Source of the DNA: Arthrobacter oryzae
GTDB lineage: Bacteria; Actinomycetota; Actinomycetes; Actinomycetales; Micrococcaceae
Assembly: GCF_003634095.1 (NCBI RefSeq)
Contig: NZ_RBIR01000002.1
Location: 658,191 to 722,190, forward strand
Direction: 5' to 3'
DNA length: 64,000 nucleotides
A model generated the notes under the pieces. The model was not told the origin of the DNA, did not search any database, and saw only the letters and a list, made by a program, of their open reading frames with translations. The translations under genes and the position numbers were made by a program. Of the stretch, positions 1 to 10,791 are shown piece after piece (position 1 is the stretch's first letter; every line of letters starts with the position of its first letter).

Positions 1-951
1 CGGCGCGGGATCCAGGGGTCCTTCAAACACCAGCTGGTCCAGGCGGCGGAGGATGAGCCCCTCGCGCAGGGCCCACGGGCAGATTTCCATGCTGGCGAAC
101 TCGAACATTTCCAGGGCCGCTTCGGCGACCAGGGCGCCGGCGAGCACCTGCGGGGCCCTGGCCTCCGAGACGCCGGGCAGGTGGAGCCTGTCGCCTATCT
201 CCATGGCCGAAATGCGCTGCGCCCAGAGTCCCAGGTCGACGGCCAGCAGCTCCCGCTTAACGTAAGGGCCGGCGGCGCTGGGGGCGGCGCCGGCGATCCG
301 GGCGAGGGACCGGAAGGTCTTGGACGTGCCGGCCACGTGGTTGGGCCGGCCCAGTTTCTCGAACTTGCGCACCGCGGGCTTGAGCGTGGCGCGGATGTAG
401 CGGCGCAATTCCTTGATGCTTTTGGCCGACGGCGGGTCCTCCGGGAGCCAGTCCCGGGTCAGCCGGCTGGCGCCGAGCGGGACGGACATCGCCAGCTCGG
501 GCAGCTCGTCCTGCCCGAGGGCCATCTCGAAGGAGCCGCCGCCGATGTCCAGATTCAGGATGGGCCCGGCGCCCCAGCCGTACCAGCGCCGGACGGCGAA
601 GAACGTCATGGAGGCCTCTTCGCTGCCGGTGAGTTCCCGGAGGGTGACCGTGGTTTCGTGCTTGACGCGGGCCAGGACCTCCGCGCCGTTGGTGGCCTCG
701 CGGATGGCCGAGGTGCAGAACGCGAGGAGGTCGTCGGCTTTGTGCTTGGCCGCGAATTCCCATGCCTCCAGGACGAATTCGACGAGCTCATGCTGCCCGG
801 CGTCATTGATGCTGCCGTCGGCATCGAGGAACTGCACGAGGGACAGCGGGCGCTTGTGCGACGCAAACGGGACCGGGCGGGCGCCAGGGTGGGCGTCGAC
901 CAGCAGGAGGTGGACGGTGTTGGACCCGATGTCGAGAACCCCTAGGCGCAT
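1..951 (-). CDS. ppx: Ppx/GppA-family exopolyphosphatase, C-terminus cut by window edge
   Basis: Exopolyphosphatase/guanosine pentaphosphate phosphatase family enzyme that hydrolyses phosphoanhydride bonds in polyphosphate or pppGpp in the cytosol. The 317 visible residues begin MRLGVLDIGSNTVHLLLVDA, the phosphate-1 loop of the ASKHA (actin/Hsp70-like) fold. The second phosphate loop LNLDIGGGSFEMALG lies near residue 135. The open frame runs off the left edge, so the last residues are missing. The start is ATG at 951. An AATAAT hexamer (963-958) sits six bases before it and no Shine-Dalgarno sequence is visible, so the transcript is probably leaderless. Which of the two substrates it prefers cannot be read from the sequence. 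Confidence 0.9.
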   Translation of the reverse strand, partial: MRLGVLDIGSNTVHLLLVDAHPGARPVPFASHKRPLSLVQFLDADGSINDAGQHELVEFVLEAWEFAAKHKADDLLAFCTSAIREATNGAEVLARVKHETTVTLRELTGSEEASMTFFAVRRWYGWGAGPILNLDIGGGSFEMALGQDELPELAMSVPLGASRLTRDWLPEDPPSAKSIKELRRYIRATLKPAVRKFEKLGRPNHVAGTSKTFRSLARIAGAAPSAAGPYVKRELLAVDLGLWAQRISAMEIGDRLHLPGVSEARAPQVLAGALVAEAALEMFEFASMEICPWALREGLILRRLDQLVFEGPLDPAP

Positions 952-1033
952 GCTGCCATTATTGCCCTCACCGGAGCGGCTGGTCTAACTGCGACGGCGG
1001 TTCCCGCCGAGAAGTCGGGCGCCCGGGCGTTGC

Positions 1034-1531
1034 TTAGGCTTGGCCGGCCTCGTGCGCCGGGTGGTCCGCGGCAGCGGCAGCACCGTTAGCGGACCCGTCG
1101 GCGGACCCGTCGGCCGGCTCGTCCGAGGGCTTGAAGTCCCGACGGATGTTGGCCACGCCCTCCGGGTCGATTTCAAAGCCGTAGGCGGCTCCGGGGTTGA
1201 TCACCATGCCGAGATCCTCGCCGAGGTTGCCGATGATCGCGGCGCCCTGCGTGCCGAGCACGTTGGGCGCGGCCGCGAGATACTGCTCGGTGACGCGGCT
1301 GGGATGCGAGAAAACGGCCAGGACCGGCTTGCCGGACGAGTTGGCCAGGACCAGCGGCTCCACCTGGGAGTCGGGACCCTCAAGGGAATCGGAGCTGACC
1401 ACGTAGACCTCGTTGTTGAGGAAGGCCAGGATCACGTCCACGGGGTTGGCGTCCGGCTGTTCCCCCCGGGCGAGCTGGACCTCGAGTTCGTTCAGCGGCT
1501 GGTTGTCCAAGTGTGCGGGCTGTTCAGTCAT
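1034..1531 (-). CDS. SseB-family protein
   Basis: A 165-residue cytosolic protein whose residues 10-120 look like the SseB N-terminal domain (LAFLNNEVYVVSSDS, KPVLAVFSHPSRV, GVANIRRDF). The tail of about 35 residues is rich in Ala, Asp and Gly and looks disordered. SseB domains occur in enhanced-serine-sensitivity proteins whose biochemical role is not settled, so no reaction is assigned. It lies downstream of topA on the same strand. A long imperfect inverted repeat separates the two genes, so it probably has its own promoter. Confidence 0.7.
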   Translation of the reverse strand: MTEQPAHLDNQPLNELEVQLARGEQPDANPVDVILAFLNNEVYVVSSDSLEGPDSQVEPLVLANSSGKPVLAVFSHPSRVTEQYLAAAPNVLGTQGAAIIGNLGEDLGMVINPGAAYGFEIDPEGVANIRRDFKPSDEPADGSADGSANGAAAAADHPAHEAGQA

Positions 1532-1583
1532 GTTCCTACTCGATCACGTCCGCGGCTGGTCCGCAAACGCGAAATCGCCGGAA

Positions 1584-1645
1584 GCCTGCGGGTTCGCCGG
1601 TAGTTTCCGGCGATCCCGCGAGCTTCCGGCGAACCCGGCGCAGGC
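1584..1645 (-). terminator. Long inverted repeat after topA, probable terminator
   Basis: Arms at 1584-1600 and 1626-1645 are near-perfect complements (GCCTGCGGGTTCGCCGG against CCGGCGAACCCGGCGCAGGC). Between them lie further copies of the TTCCGGCGA half-element. It starts 10 bases after the topA stop and has no U-run, like many actinobacterial hairpins. Confidence 0.5.
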
Positions 1646-1655
1646 TGTTTCTTGG

Positions 1656-4394
<2,739 letters not shown>

Positions 4395-4587
4395 GGTGCT
4401 CCTACAGAAAAAGGTGGCTCGGGCAGATGCGCCCATACCCGCCTAGTTCACCATATTTTGCAGAATCCCGCGCATCCGGCCGGAAATGACGGCACCGCGG
4501 GGGCCGGTTCCGGCCGCAATACAAGCCGGCGCCCGGCGGTCCGGAAGGCAGCTTCGGAACCGGCTTCCGCGGCCGCGGGACGAGTTC

Positions 4588-5256
4588 CTAGGCCTTGGCG
4601 TCCCCGGGTTTCGCGGCGGCGTGTCCGCGGTCGTCCGGAATCATCGACCACAGGGTGGCCATGCGCTCGGCGCCCTCGGGCACCTGGTCCGGATCTTCGA
4701 GTTCATAATCGCGGAGGAGGTCGAAAACCTGCCGTGTCAGCTCGGCCCGCTGGTCCGGCGTCAGGTACAGCAGGTTGCTGGCCAGCACCACAGCAGAGGG
4801 GCCGTCGGCGGTGTCGCCCCGCTCGCGCCGTTCGTTGCGGGTCTTGGCGTACGCAAGGACCCGCCGGCGGTAGGCCTCGAGCTCAAGGTCCAGAACGGCG
4901 AGTTCCGGGCTGGCAACTCCCCCCAGCGAGTGGATGGTGAAATCGGTGCCCGCAGCCTTCCAGCGCCGCTCCCGGGCGTCCCCGGCAGTTTCCGCCGGCA
5001 CCACGATCCCCCACTTCTGGAGCGCCCGCAGGTGGTAACTCATGGCGCTGGGCGTCAGGCCGGTCTGCGCTGCGAGTTCGGTAGCCGTTCGGCTCACCTG
5101 GGTGGAATACAGTTCGGAAATGACTTCGAGCCGGGCCGCGTGGGCCAGCGCCCGGATGGCCTTGGGATCGGTGATTTCCACTTGCTTTTCCGGACGATGC
5201 CGGCGCTTGGCGGCCGACGGAGCCGTGGGCTCCGCCGTCGGGGTTTCTGCATTCAC
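4588..5256 (-). CDS. ArsR-type winged-helix transcriptional regulator
   Basis: A 222-residue DNA-binding protein. Residues 28-100 form an ArsR-like winged helix (KAIRALAHAARLEVISELY, then TATELAAQTGLTPSAMSYHL as the recognition region). A basic, low-complexity N-terminus precedes it and a roughly 110-residue C-terminal part may bind a ligand. No metal-binding CxC motif is seen, so sensing an organic compound is more likely than a metal. It is divergent from the MFS exporter at 5336, with 79 bases between the start codons. A perfect inverted repeat over the exporter start is its likely operator. Inference: it represses the exporter until a substrate drug binds. Confidence 0.8.
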   Translation of the reverse strand: MNAETPTAEPTAPSAAKRRHRPEKQVEITDPKAIRALAHAARLEVISELYSTQVSRTATELAAQTGLTPSAMSYHLRALQKWGIVVPAETAGDARERRWKAAGTDFTIHSLGGVASPELAVLDLELEAYRRRVLAYAKTRNERRERGDTADGPSAVVLASNLLYLTPDQRAELTRQVFDLLRDYELEDPDQVPEGAERMATLWSMIPDDRGHAAAKPGDAKA

Positions 5257-5298
5257 TCTTCCAGTGTATCCAGCCGCTCCAAAATATGAAAGAAATGC

Positions 5299-5328
5299 TT
5301 GACATCTATTCCGGGACCGGACTAGCTT
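5299..5328 (+). promoter_or_regulatory. Promoter of the MFS exporter, probably leaderless
   Basis: A perfect -35 TTGACA (5299-5304), an 18-base spacer and a -10-like TAGCTT (5323-5328) end seven bases before ATG 5336. Transcription would start at or next to the A of the start codon. Confidence 0.6.
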
Positions 5329-5333
5329 GCAAT

Positions 5334-5355
5334 TTATGAAACATACACTTCATAA
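5334..5355. promoter_or_regulatory. Perfect inverted repeat over the MFS start codon, probable ArsR operator
   Basis: TTATGAA (5334-5340), eight bases, then TTCATAA (5349-5355). The arms are exact reverse complements and the left arm contains the exporter's ATG. Binding here would cover the predicted transcription start. Confidence 0.6.
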
Positions 5356-6865
5356 GTCCCCTGCTTCCGGGGCAGTGATGCCGGCTGCGGCGCAGCCTCT
5401 GTGGCGCAACCGCGACTTCCTGATTGCCGGGACCGCCCGGTTCGTTGCGACGGCGGGGATGGGCGCCGTCGCTGTCAGCGTCATGCTGCACCTGCAGAAC
5501 GCGGCGGCCGCCGGCGGAACGCCCGTCGCCGGGCCCTGGCTCGTGGCGGCCTACCTCCTGTGTTCAGCGCTGCCGCTGGTCCTGCTGGCCCCGTGGGCCG
5601 GCCGGCTGGCCGACACCCGGGACTCCCGCACGCTGGCGACGGCGGCGTCCGCGGTCAGCGCCGCAGCCGTCGCCGGCATGGGCCTGGCCCTGCAGTACTT
5701 GGAGAACTATCTGCCCGTGCTGTTTGCCATGACGTTCCTGCTCGACGCGGCGCAGGCCGTGGCCGGCCCCACGTGGCAGGCCCTGCTGCCCCGGATTGTC
5801 GGCGAGAAACGCACCCCGCGGGCGATGGGGACCATGCAGGCAACCATCATGATTGCCGGCATGGCCGGTCCCGCCGCGGGAGGCCTGCTCAGCGGCTGGG
5901 GCGGGGCCGGCCTGGTGTTCGCCGTCGCCAGCGGCTGCTACGTCGCCATGGGGCTGGGCGCCCTGCTGATTCGCACCCGGCGCGGCACGGCAGCCGAGCG
6001 GGCCGGCAGGCCGAAGCCGGAACTGCTCGACGGGCTGCGCCTGATCCGCCGGGACGGCCTCGTCTGGGCCCTCGTGCTCGGGGCGATGTTCTTCATCGTC
6101 GTCGGCGAGGCCACGAATGTCCTTGAGGTGTTCCTGGCCCGCGGCGAACTTGGCGCCACGGAGACGCAGTACGGGCTCCTGAGTGCTGCGTTCGGCCTCG
6201 GCATGGCGGGCGGGGCCACGATGGCCGGGAGCATCCGGACACCCCGGGTGCGGCTGCGCGTGCTGCTGGCCTCCATGATCGTGACCTCGGCCTTCCTGGT
6301 CCTCACGGGAGTAGTCCCCAACGTGGAAATGCTGTTTGTGGCCTACGCGGCGACCGGGGCGGCCTGCGGCGGCCTGAACGCCTGCTTCGGGGCCATCGCG
6401 ATCCTGCGGATTCCGGAAAATGGCCGGGGCCAGGCGATGGCGATCGTCGGCGGGATGACACGCGCAGTGTCGATCGGAGCGCTGGCCCTCGGCGGCCTCC
6501 TGGGCGCCGTGGTGCCGGTGCGTGTGAGCTTTCTGCTCACCGGCGCCGTCGGCGCCCTGGTTGCCCTCGCCCTCACCGCCTACGTCCTGCCGCGGTTCGG
6601 CCGGGAGGACTCCGGAGTTAGCGAGGAAGCGGCAGCCGCGGCGCCAGGGGTAGCCGGTACAGCCGCCGCACCGGCCGCGCAAACCGCCGGGGCGGCGGGA
6701 AGCGCCGCCTCAGGCCGGCAGCAGGAAGCCGTCGCGAACCAGGTTCCCGACTTCGGTGAGGAGGCCGGTCCGGAATTCCGCCCCGTCAAACCCCTCGTAG
6801 CCGCCCAGCAGCGCCTCGAGGGCGCCGATGATCTGCCCGACGGAGAGGTCGCCGTCGCACGCTGA
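5336..6865 (+). CDS. MFS efflux transporter
   Basis: A 509-residue inner-membrane exporter of the 12-helix major facilitator type, nearest in look to EntS/MFS_3 proteins (LAPWAGRLADTRDSR loop between helices 2 and 3; regularly spaced Gly/Ala-rich helices). Substrate unknown; probably a small toxic compound pumped out by proton antiport. ATG 5336 is chosen because it fits the leaderless promoter; TTG at 5327 is an in-frame alternative. The last membrane helix ends near residue 425. The Ala-rich tail after it runs 156 bases into the 3' end of the convergent methyltransferase gene. That tail looks unlike a folded domain, so a lost stop or a frameshift is possible. Confidence 0.85.
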   Translation: MKHTLHKSPASGAVMPAAAQPLWRNRDFLIAGTARFVATAGMGAVAVSVMLHLQNAAAAGGTPVAGPWLVAAYLLCSALPLVLLAPWAGRLADTRDSRTLATAASAVSAAAVAGMGLALQYLENYLPVLFAMTFLLDAAQAVAGPTWQALLPRIVGEKRTPRAMGTMQATIMIAGMAGPAAGGLLSGWGGAGLVFAVASGCYVAMGLGALLIRTRRGTAAERAGRPKPELLDGLRLIRRDGLVWALVLGAMFFIVVGEATNVLEVFLARGELGATETQYGLLSAAFGLGMAGGATMAGSIRTPRVRLRVLLASMIVTSAFLVLTGVVPNVEMLFVAYAATGAACGGLNACFGAIAILRIPENGRGQAMAIVGGMTRAVSIGALALGGLLGAVVPVRVSFLLTGAVGALVALALTAYVLPRFGREDSGVSEEAAAAAPGVAGTAAAPAAQTAGAAGSAASGRQQEAVANQVPDFGEEAGPEFRPVKPLVAAQQRLEGADDLPDGEVAVAR

Positions 6866-8404
6866 GACGAAGCCGGCCAGCTCGGTGCTGAGCAGGTTGG
6901 TGCGCCGCAGCCCGGCGCCCTGCCGCAGCAGGATGACACCGGGGTGTTCGGCGCCCGGGCGCTGGTGCCGCTCTTCTGTGACGTCCTCCGCGACGAGCAG
7001 GTGGGCCCCGGCCAGATCGTGGGCGGCCAGCCAGTCGGCACGTTCGACGGCGGCACCCAGGTGCGGCCCCACCGGCTGCTCGATGGGGTAGGTGATCTCC
7101 TCGAAACGGGATAGCACCGGCCCGGCGCCGGCGGCGGGCCGGCGCAGCCAGATCATGCCAAAGCCGATCGCCGTCACGTTGCGCGAGGCGAAGTCATCGA
7201 GGTAGGCCGCGTATGAGTCCTGATAATGCTCCCGGTCGCGGTTTTCCGAGGCGTCCTGCAGCCAGGTCTCGGCGTACTGCCCCGGACCCACCTGCTCGCG
7301 CTGGATGAACCACACATCGGTGGCCGGGCTGGCCCAGCTCTGGGGGCGGTCGGCCCAGCCTGAACCCGCCGGGATCTCCCAGTTGCCCAGGAGCTGGGCC
7401 GTTCCCGCCGGGGCGAGGACCGCGGGCAGGCCGCGGACCAGGGAGGAAACGATCTCGTCCCCCGGCAGGCCGCCGTCGCGGTAGGTGAACTGGTCCCCGG
7501 CGGTCTCGCCGAGGCTGCGGGGCGTAATGACGAACGGCGGGTTGGACACCACCAGGTCAAACTCCTCTCCGGCGACAGGGTCCAGGAGGGATCCATGCTT
7601 CAGGCTCACGCGGGCGTCAAGATCGGCCGGGTCCAGGTGCAGTTCGGCAGCATTGAGCAGAAGGTTGAACCGGGTAAATGCCAGGGCGCGCGCGGAAATG
7701 TCAGTGGCCGTCACGTGCTCCGCGTGATGCAGCAGATGGAACGTCTGAATGCCGCAGCCCGTGCCGAGGTCGAGGGCCCTGGCGACATGCCGCCGGGCGG
7801 TGACCTGGACCAGGGTGGTGGAGGCCTGCCCGATCCCCAGGACGTGGTCATGGCGGAGGACGCCGGAGCGCTGGTGGGCCGCGAGGTCGCTGGCCACCCA
7901 GAGGTCCGCCCCGCCGTCTGCGGCGCCGTCCTCCCCTATCGTCGGATCCCAGCCGTACGGCCTCAGGTCCACCTTCGCCTGGAACAGGCCACCGTCGGCC
8001 GGCTCCACCAGCCCGAGTTCCATCAGCCCGTCCGTGCGGATGCCGGGGAGGGCGGCGTCGAGGATCTCGGCACGCTGCGGCACGGCCAGGAGCCAGAGAC
8101 GCACGACGGCGGCGAGCGCCGCCGTCGCCGTCTCACCGGCAGCGCGGCCGGTGGCGATCAGCGCGGGGATGAGCTGGTCCCGGCCGAGCGCTGAATGCGC
8201 AGCCTCGCCAAGAAGCTCAGCAACGCCGTCCACGGAGTAGCCCACGGCTCGCAGGTCCGCGGCCAGGGCCTCGAGGAGGACGGGGAGATCGCTCCGCGGC
8301 GCCTCCGGGATGCTGCCGGCGGGCACCGGCGTCGGGGTATCCGGAGTCGGGGTATCCGGAGTCGGGGGGACCGGCAGTGAAGGGCCTTGCGCTGAGGAAG
8401 TCAC
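6710..8404 (-). CDS. Class I SAM-dependent methyltransferase
   Basis: A 564-residue cytosolic protein. Motif I ALDLGTGCGIQTFHLL lies near residue 213 and motif IV VVSNPPFVI near 282. The NPPF signature belongs to enzymes that methylate an exocyclic or amide nitrogen (HemK, RlmG and relatives), so rRNA base or glutamine methylation is likely, though the target is not fixed. About 180 N-terminal residues form a separate domain, as in actinobacterial homologues. The start is GTG 8404, with TAAACT seven bases upstream and no Shine-Dalgarno. The N-terminus holds a 15-base tandem repeat (8331-8360) encoding TPDTP-type repeats. The gene lies 35 bases after the MerR gene on the same strand. Confidence 0.8.
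   Translation of the reverse strand: MTSSAQGPSLPVPPTPDTPTPDTPTPVPAGSIPEAPRSDLPVLLEALAADLRAVGYSVDGVAELLGEAAHSALGRDQLIPALIATGRAAGETATAALAAVVRLWLLAVPQRAEILDAALPGIRTDGLMELGLVEPADGGLFQAKVDLRPYGWDPTIGEDGAADGGADLWVASDLAAHQRSGVLRHDHVLGIGQASTTLVQVTARRHVARALDLGTGCGIQTFHLLHHAEHVTATDISARALAFTRFNLLLNAAELHLDPADLDARVSLKHGSLLDPVAGEEFDLVVSNPPFVITPRSLGETAGDQFTYRDGGLPGDEIVSSLVRGLPAVLAPAGTAQLLGNWEIPAGSGWADRPQSWASPATDVWFIQREQVGPGQYAETWLQDASENRDREHYQDSYAAYLDDFASRNVTAIGFGMIWLRRPAAGAGPVLSRFEEITYPIEQPVGPHLGAAVERADWLAAHDLAGAHLLVAEDVTEERHQRPGAEHPGVILLRQGAGLRRTNLLSTELAGFVSACDGDLSVGQIIGALEALLGGYEGFDGAEFRTGLLTEVGNLVRDGFLLPA
8331..8360. repeat. 15-bp tandem repeat inside the methyltransferase 5' end
   Basis: Two exact copies of GTCGGGGTATCCGGA (8331-8345 and 8346-8360) and part of a third. 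The 15-base unit keeps the frame and adds PDTPT blocks to the disordered N-terminus. Confidence 0.8.
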
Positions 8405-8439
8405 CGCACAAGTTTAGTCCCGGGACCGTGCCGTTCCGG

Positions 8440-9237
8440 CTAGAGTTTGGCCTCGGCGTAGATCCGCAGGGCGTCCCGGACGAAGGCCGCGCCGTCGGCG
8501 CCGCCGTAATTCGCGGCGAACCGGGGATCGCCCACGTACATCTCCCCGAGTCCGGTGACGTAGGCCTTGATGTCCGGCGGGGCGCCTGCGCTGCCGTCCG
8601 CTCCCCGGGTGGCGCCTGCTGCCGGGGCCGCCGGCGTTCCGGGGATACCCCTGAGCCAGTCGACGTGGCGGCGGGCCAGATCCTGCGCCTCCGGCCCGTC
8701 CGCCGGAACGCCCGAAGCTGCCGCGGCCGTCCAGTCGGCGCCGAGCTGCCGGGACTGCTCGGCCCAGGCAGCCTTCTGTACCGTCCCCAAGCCGCGCCAC
8801 CACGCGTCTGACTTCGCATAAGCATCCTTGCCCCAGCGCTGTTCGACTTCTTCCCGATACTGGGTCTGGTCGAAGCCATCGAACATTTTCTCGGCCATGA
8901 TCGTTCCTCCCGCTTGCAGTGCCTCAATGGTGTGACGGACGGAGGCGATCTGCCGCCCCAGCCTGTCCTGTTCCTGCTGCAGCCATTCCAAATGTCTGCC
9001 CAGCGCACGCCCGGCGTGCGCCTCGTTGCCAAGCACTCCGGCGATGGCCGGCAGCCCAAGCCCCAGGTCGCGCAGGAGCAGGATCCGTTGCAGGCGGACC
9101 AGGGATTCCTGGTCGTAGTATCGGTAGCCGTTGCGGCCTGTTCGGCTTGGCTTGAGCAGGCCGACGTCGTCGTAATGACGCAAGGTGCGGCCGGTGGTGC
9201 CCGTCATTTTTGCGATCTGTTGAACGGACCAGTCCAT
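8440..9237 (-). CDS. MerR-family regulator with TipAS ligand domain
   Basis: A 265-residue TipA-like activator. Residues 1-70 are the MerR winged helix (MDWSVQQIAKMTGTTGRTLR, then HYDDVGLLKPSRTGRNGYRYY), followed by a long dimerisation helix to about 115. The C-terminal TipAS domain (EKMFDGFDQTQYREEVEQRW, then SDAWWRGLG, ending VRDALRIYAEAKL) binds thiopeptide-like antibiotics in TipAL. The ATG at 9237 is chosen because it follows AAAGG and begins the family's first conserved residue; a 33-residue upstream extension is antisense-like. It is driven by a palindromic 19-bp-spacer promoter at 9373-9403, so it almost certainly regulates itself. Ligand identity is inference. Confidence 0.9.
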   Translation of the reverse strand: MDWSVQQIAKMTGTTGRTLRHYDDVGLLKPSRTGRNGYRYYDQESLVRLQRILLLRDLGLGLPAIAGVLGNEAHAGRALGRHLEWLQQEQDRLGRQIASVRHTIEALQAGGTIMAEKMFDGFDQTQYREEVEQRWGKDAYAKSDAWWRGLGTVQKAAWAEQSRQLGADWTAAAASGVPADGPEAQDLARRHVDWLRGIPGTPAAPAAGATRGADGSAGAPPDIKAYVTGLGEMYVGDPRFAANYGGADGAAFVRDALRIYAEAKL

Positions 9238-9372
9238 CCGTGTGCCTTTCCGTGCCGTCTGGTTAGAAGTGGTGTGCCGTCTGTGATGTGCCGTCCCGTC
9301 GGCTCTGACGTCCGTCCGGGCCCCGCCGTCCGGCACCGCCAGGCTTCCAGGTGCTGCCGGCCTGTTTCTTCG

Positions 9373-9403
9373 ACTCTAGACTTTGACGTTGCGTCAAAGT
9401 CAA
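9373..9403 (-). promoter_or_regulatory. MerR-type promoter with 19-bp spacer and 23-bp palindrome
   Basis: On the minus strand TTGACT (9403-9398), a 19-base spacer and TAGAGT (9378-9373). The spacer holds the perfect inverted repeat GACTTTGAC-N5-GTCAAAGTC (9379-9401). Over-long spacers with a central dyad are the hallmark of promoters untwisted by MerR-family activators. Confidence 0.85.
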
Positions 9404-9487
9404 CCGGCCGCGCCCCGTGTCCGGGAGGGAGGGCCCCGACGAGACAGCGCGGCCGGAGGCGCACCCGTAAGACGGTAAGTTGGAGGC

Positions 9488-9943
9488 ATGGTTTTCCCTT
9501 CCTCCCACGCCCCGGCCGCCGGGCTGGTTCGGCGGACGCTGACGGGTGCGGCTGCCGCCGCCGTCGTGCTGGCCGCAGCGGCATGTTCCCCGGCCGGTTC
9601 GATCGAGAGCGCCGATGTTCCGGCGTGGAAGGCCACGGCCCTGCCCTCTGCCCCCGGAACCGTGCTGGAGGACTCCGGCAAGATCCTGAACCGGGATCCG
9701 ATTGTCCGGACCGCTCACAGCGTCCCCGCCGGCGCCTACACGCTGACCATGACCTGCGACGGCGGCGGGAAGGCGTTCATCGCCGTCAGCCTGGACGGGC
9801 GCCCGTTGGCTGAGGCGGGAGCCGCCTGCAACGGCAGCCGCGAAACCGCCCGCTTCAAGGTGCCCGCCGCAGGCGACGTCACGCTCAGTACCTCCAGTGT
9901 GGATGCCCCGCTCATCTACGCCTATCACCTGGCCGCCGGGTAG
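9488..9943 (+). CDS. Secreted lipoprotein, paralogue of the next gene
   Basis: A 151-residue protein of unknown function. The N-terminus has Arg residues, a hydrophobic stretch and the lipobox LAAAAC (Cys about residue 33), so it should be lipid-anchored outside the membrane. GGAGG lies five bases before ATG. The C-terminal 100 residues match the lipoprotein at 10103 in pattern (PAGAYTLTMTCDGGGKAF against PAGTYSVTLACRSKGRVAF; both end in an A-x-x-Y hydrophobic strand). This suggests a small beta-sandwich domain with two conserved cysteines. It is preceded by the MerR-type regulator transcribed the other way. Confidence 0.75.
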   Translation: MVFPSSHAPAAGLVRRTLTGAAAAAVVLAAAACSPAGSIESADVPAWKATALPSAPGTVLEDSGKILNRDPIVRTAHSVPAGAYTLTMTCDGGGKAFIAVSLDGRPLAEAGAACNGSRETARFKVPAAGDVTLSTSSVDAPLIYAYHLAAG

Positions 9944-10102
9944 AAACCGATCCGGCCGGATCCTGGCGGGCCGTCTCAGCGGCCCCCGAAGTCCGGACGG
10001 ATTGGCCTCCTGAGGGGCCCGGCCCTGCACCGCCGACCGTCCCGTCCGACCCGGGGCTTTTAACCTCTGGCGCTTGATCCCGGGCGGTCCTAATCTCAGG
10101 GT

Positions 10103-10648
10103 ATGCCCACTGTGCCGGCCCGCAGGGTGCCGCGACGGCGCACTCCGGCGGCCGCCGCGTTGCTTTCAGTTGCGGTCTTTTTGGGGACTGCCCTGTCCGG
10201 CTGTGAGTATGAATACAGCGCCGATCACTGGGACGACGAATCGGCTTCAGTTACGGCCTCGCCGCCCACCGACGCCGCCCTGCCGCAGGATCCCCATCTC
10301 AACGAACCCGTAACGGGCGACGAGCTGGACGAATGGGCCGATCACGTACTGCCCGACGCCGGGGGCCGGGTGTTCCAGACCGGATATGGCTCCGTGAAGG
10401 CAGGCGCGGTTCATACGGAGTCGACCACGCCGCTTCCCGCCGGCACCTATTCCGTGACGTTGGCATGCAGGAGCAAGGGCCGGGTCGCGTTCACCGTCCG
10501 CAATGGTCAGGAGCCGCTGGTGGACCTGAGCTTGCGCTGCGGGACCTCACGAGTCAACGTAGTCTCCCTGTCCAAGGACGCCGTGCTCTCCATCCAGGTG
10601 ACCGGACAGACGGCAGCCAACTTCGCCTACCGGGTGAGCCGGATCTGA
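10103..10648 (+). CDS. Secreted lipoprotein, paralogue of the previous gene
   Basis: A 181-residue protein of unknown function with a basic N-terminus, a hydrophobic core and the lipobox ALSGC (Cys about residue 34). An acidic, proline-rich linker follows (residues 35-85), then the same beta-rich domain as the lipoprotein at 9488 (PAGTYSVTLACRSKGRVAF, LRCGTSRVNVVSLSKDAVLS, FAYRVSRI). The two cysteines of the domain align with those of the neighbour. The tandem arrangement and weak identity suggest an old duplication. The 159 bases between the genes leave room for a separate promoter. Confidence 0.75.
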   Translation: MPTVPARRVPRRRTPAAAALLSVAVFLGTALSGCEYEYSADHWDDESASVTASPPTDAALPQDPHLNEPVTGDELDEWADHVLPDAGGRVFQTGYGSVKAGAVHTESTTPLPAGTYSVTLACRSKGRVAFTVRNGQEPLVDLSLRCGTSRVNVVSLSKDAVLSIQVTGQTAANFAYRVSRI

Positions 10649-10791
10649 GGCACACCGCGGCGCGCGACGCCTGGGCAACACCTGCCTCTGGCGGCGCCCC
10701 GGGTCAGCGCGGCCGGAACGGGACGGGCGGCGCACCGGGTGAGCGCGGCCGGAACGGCTGAGTCAGTTCGGAACGGGGTGGGGTGCGCCGG

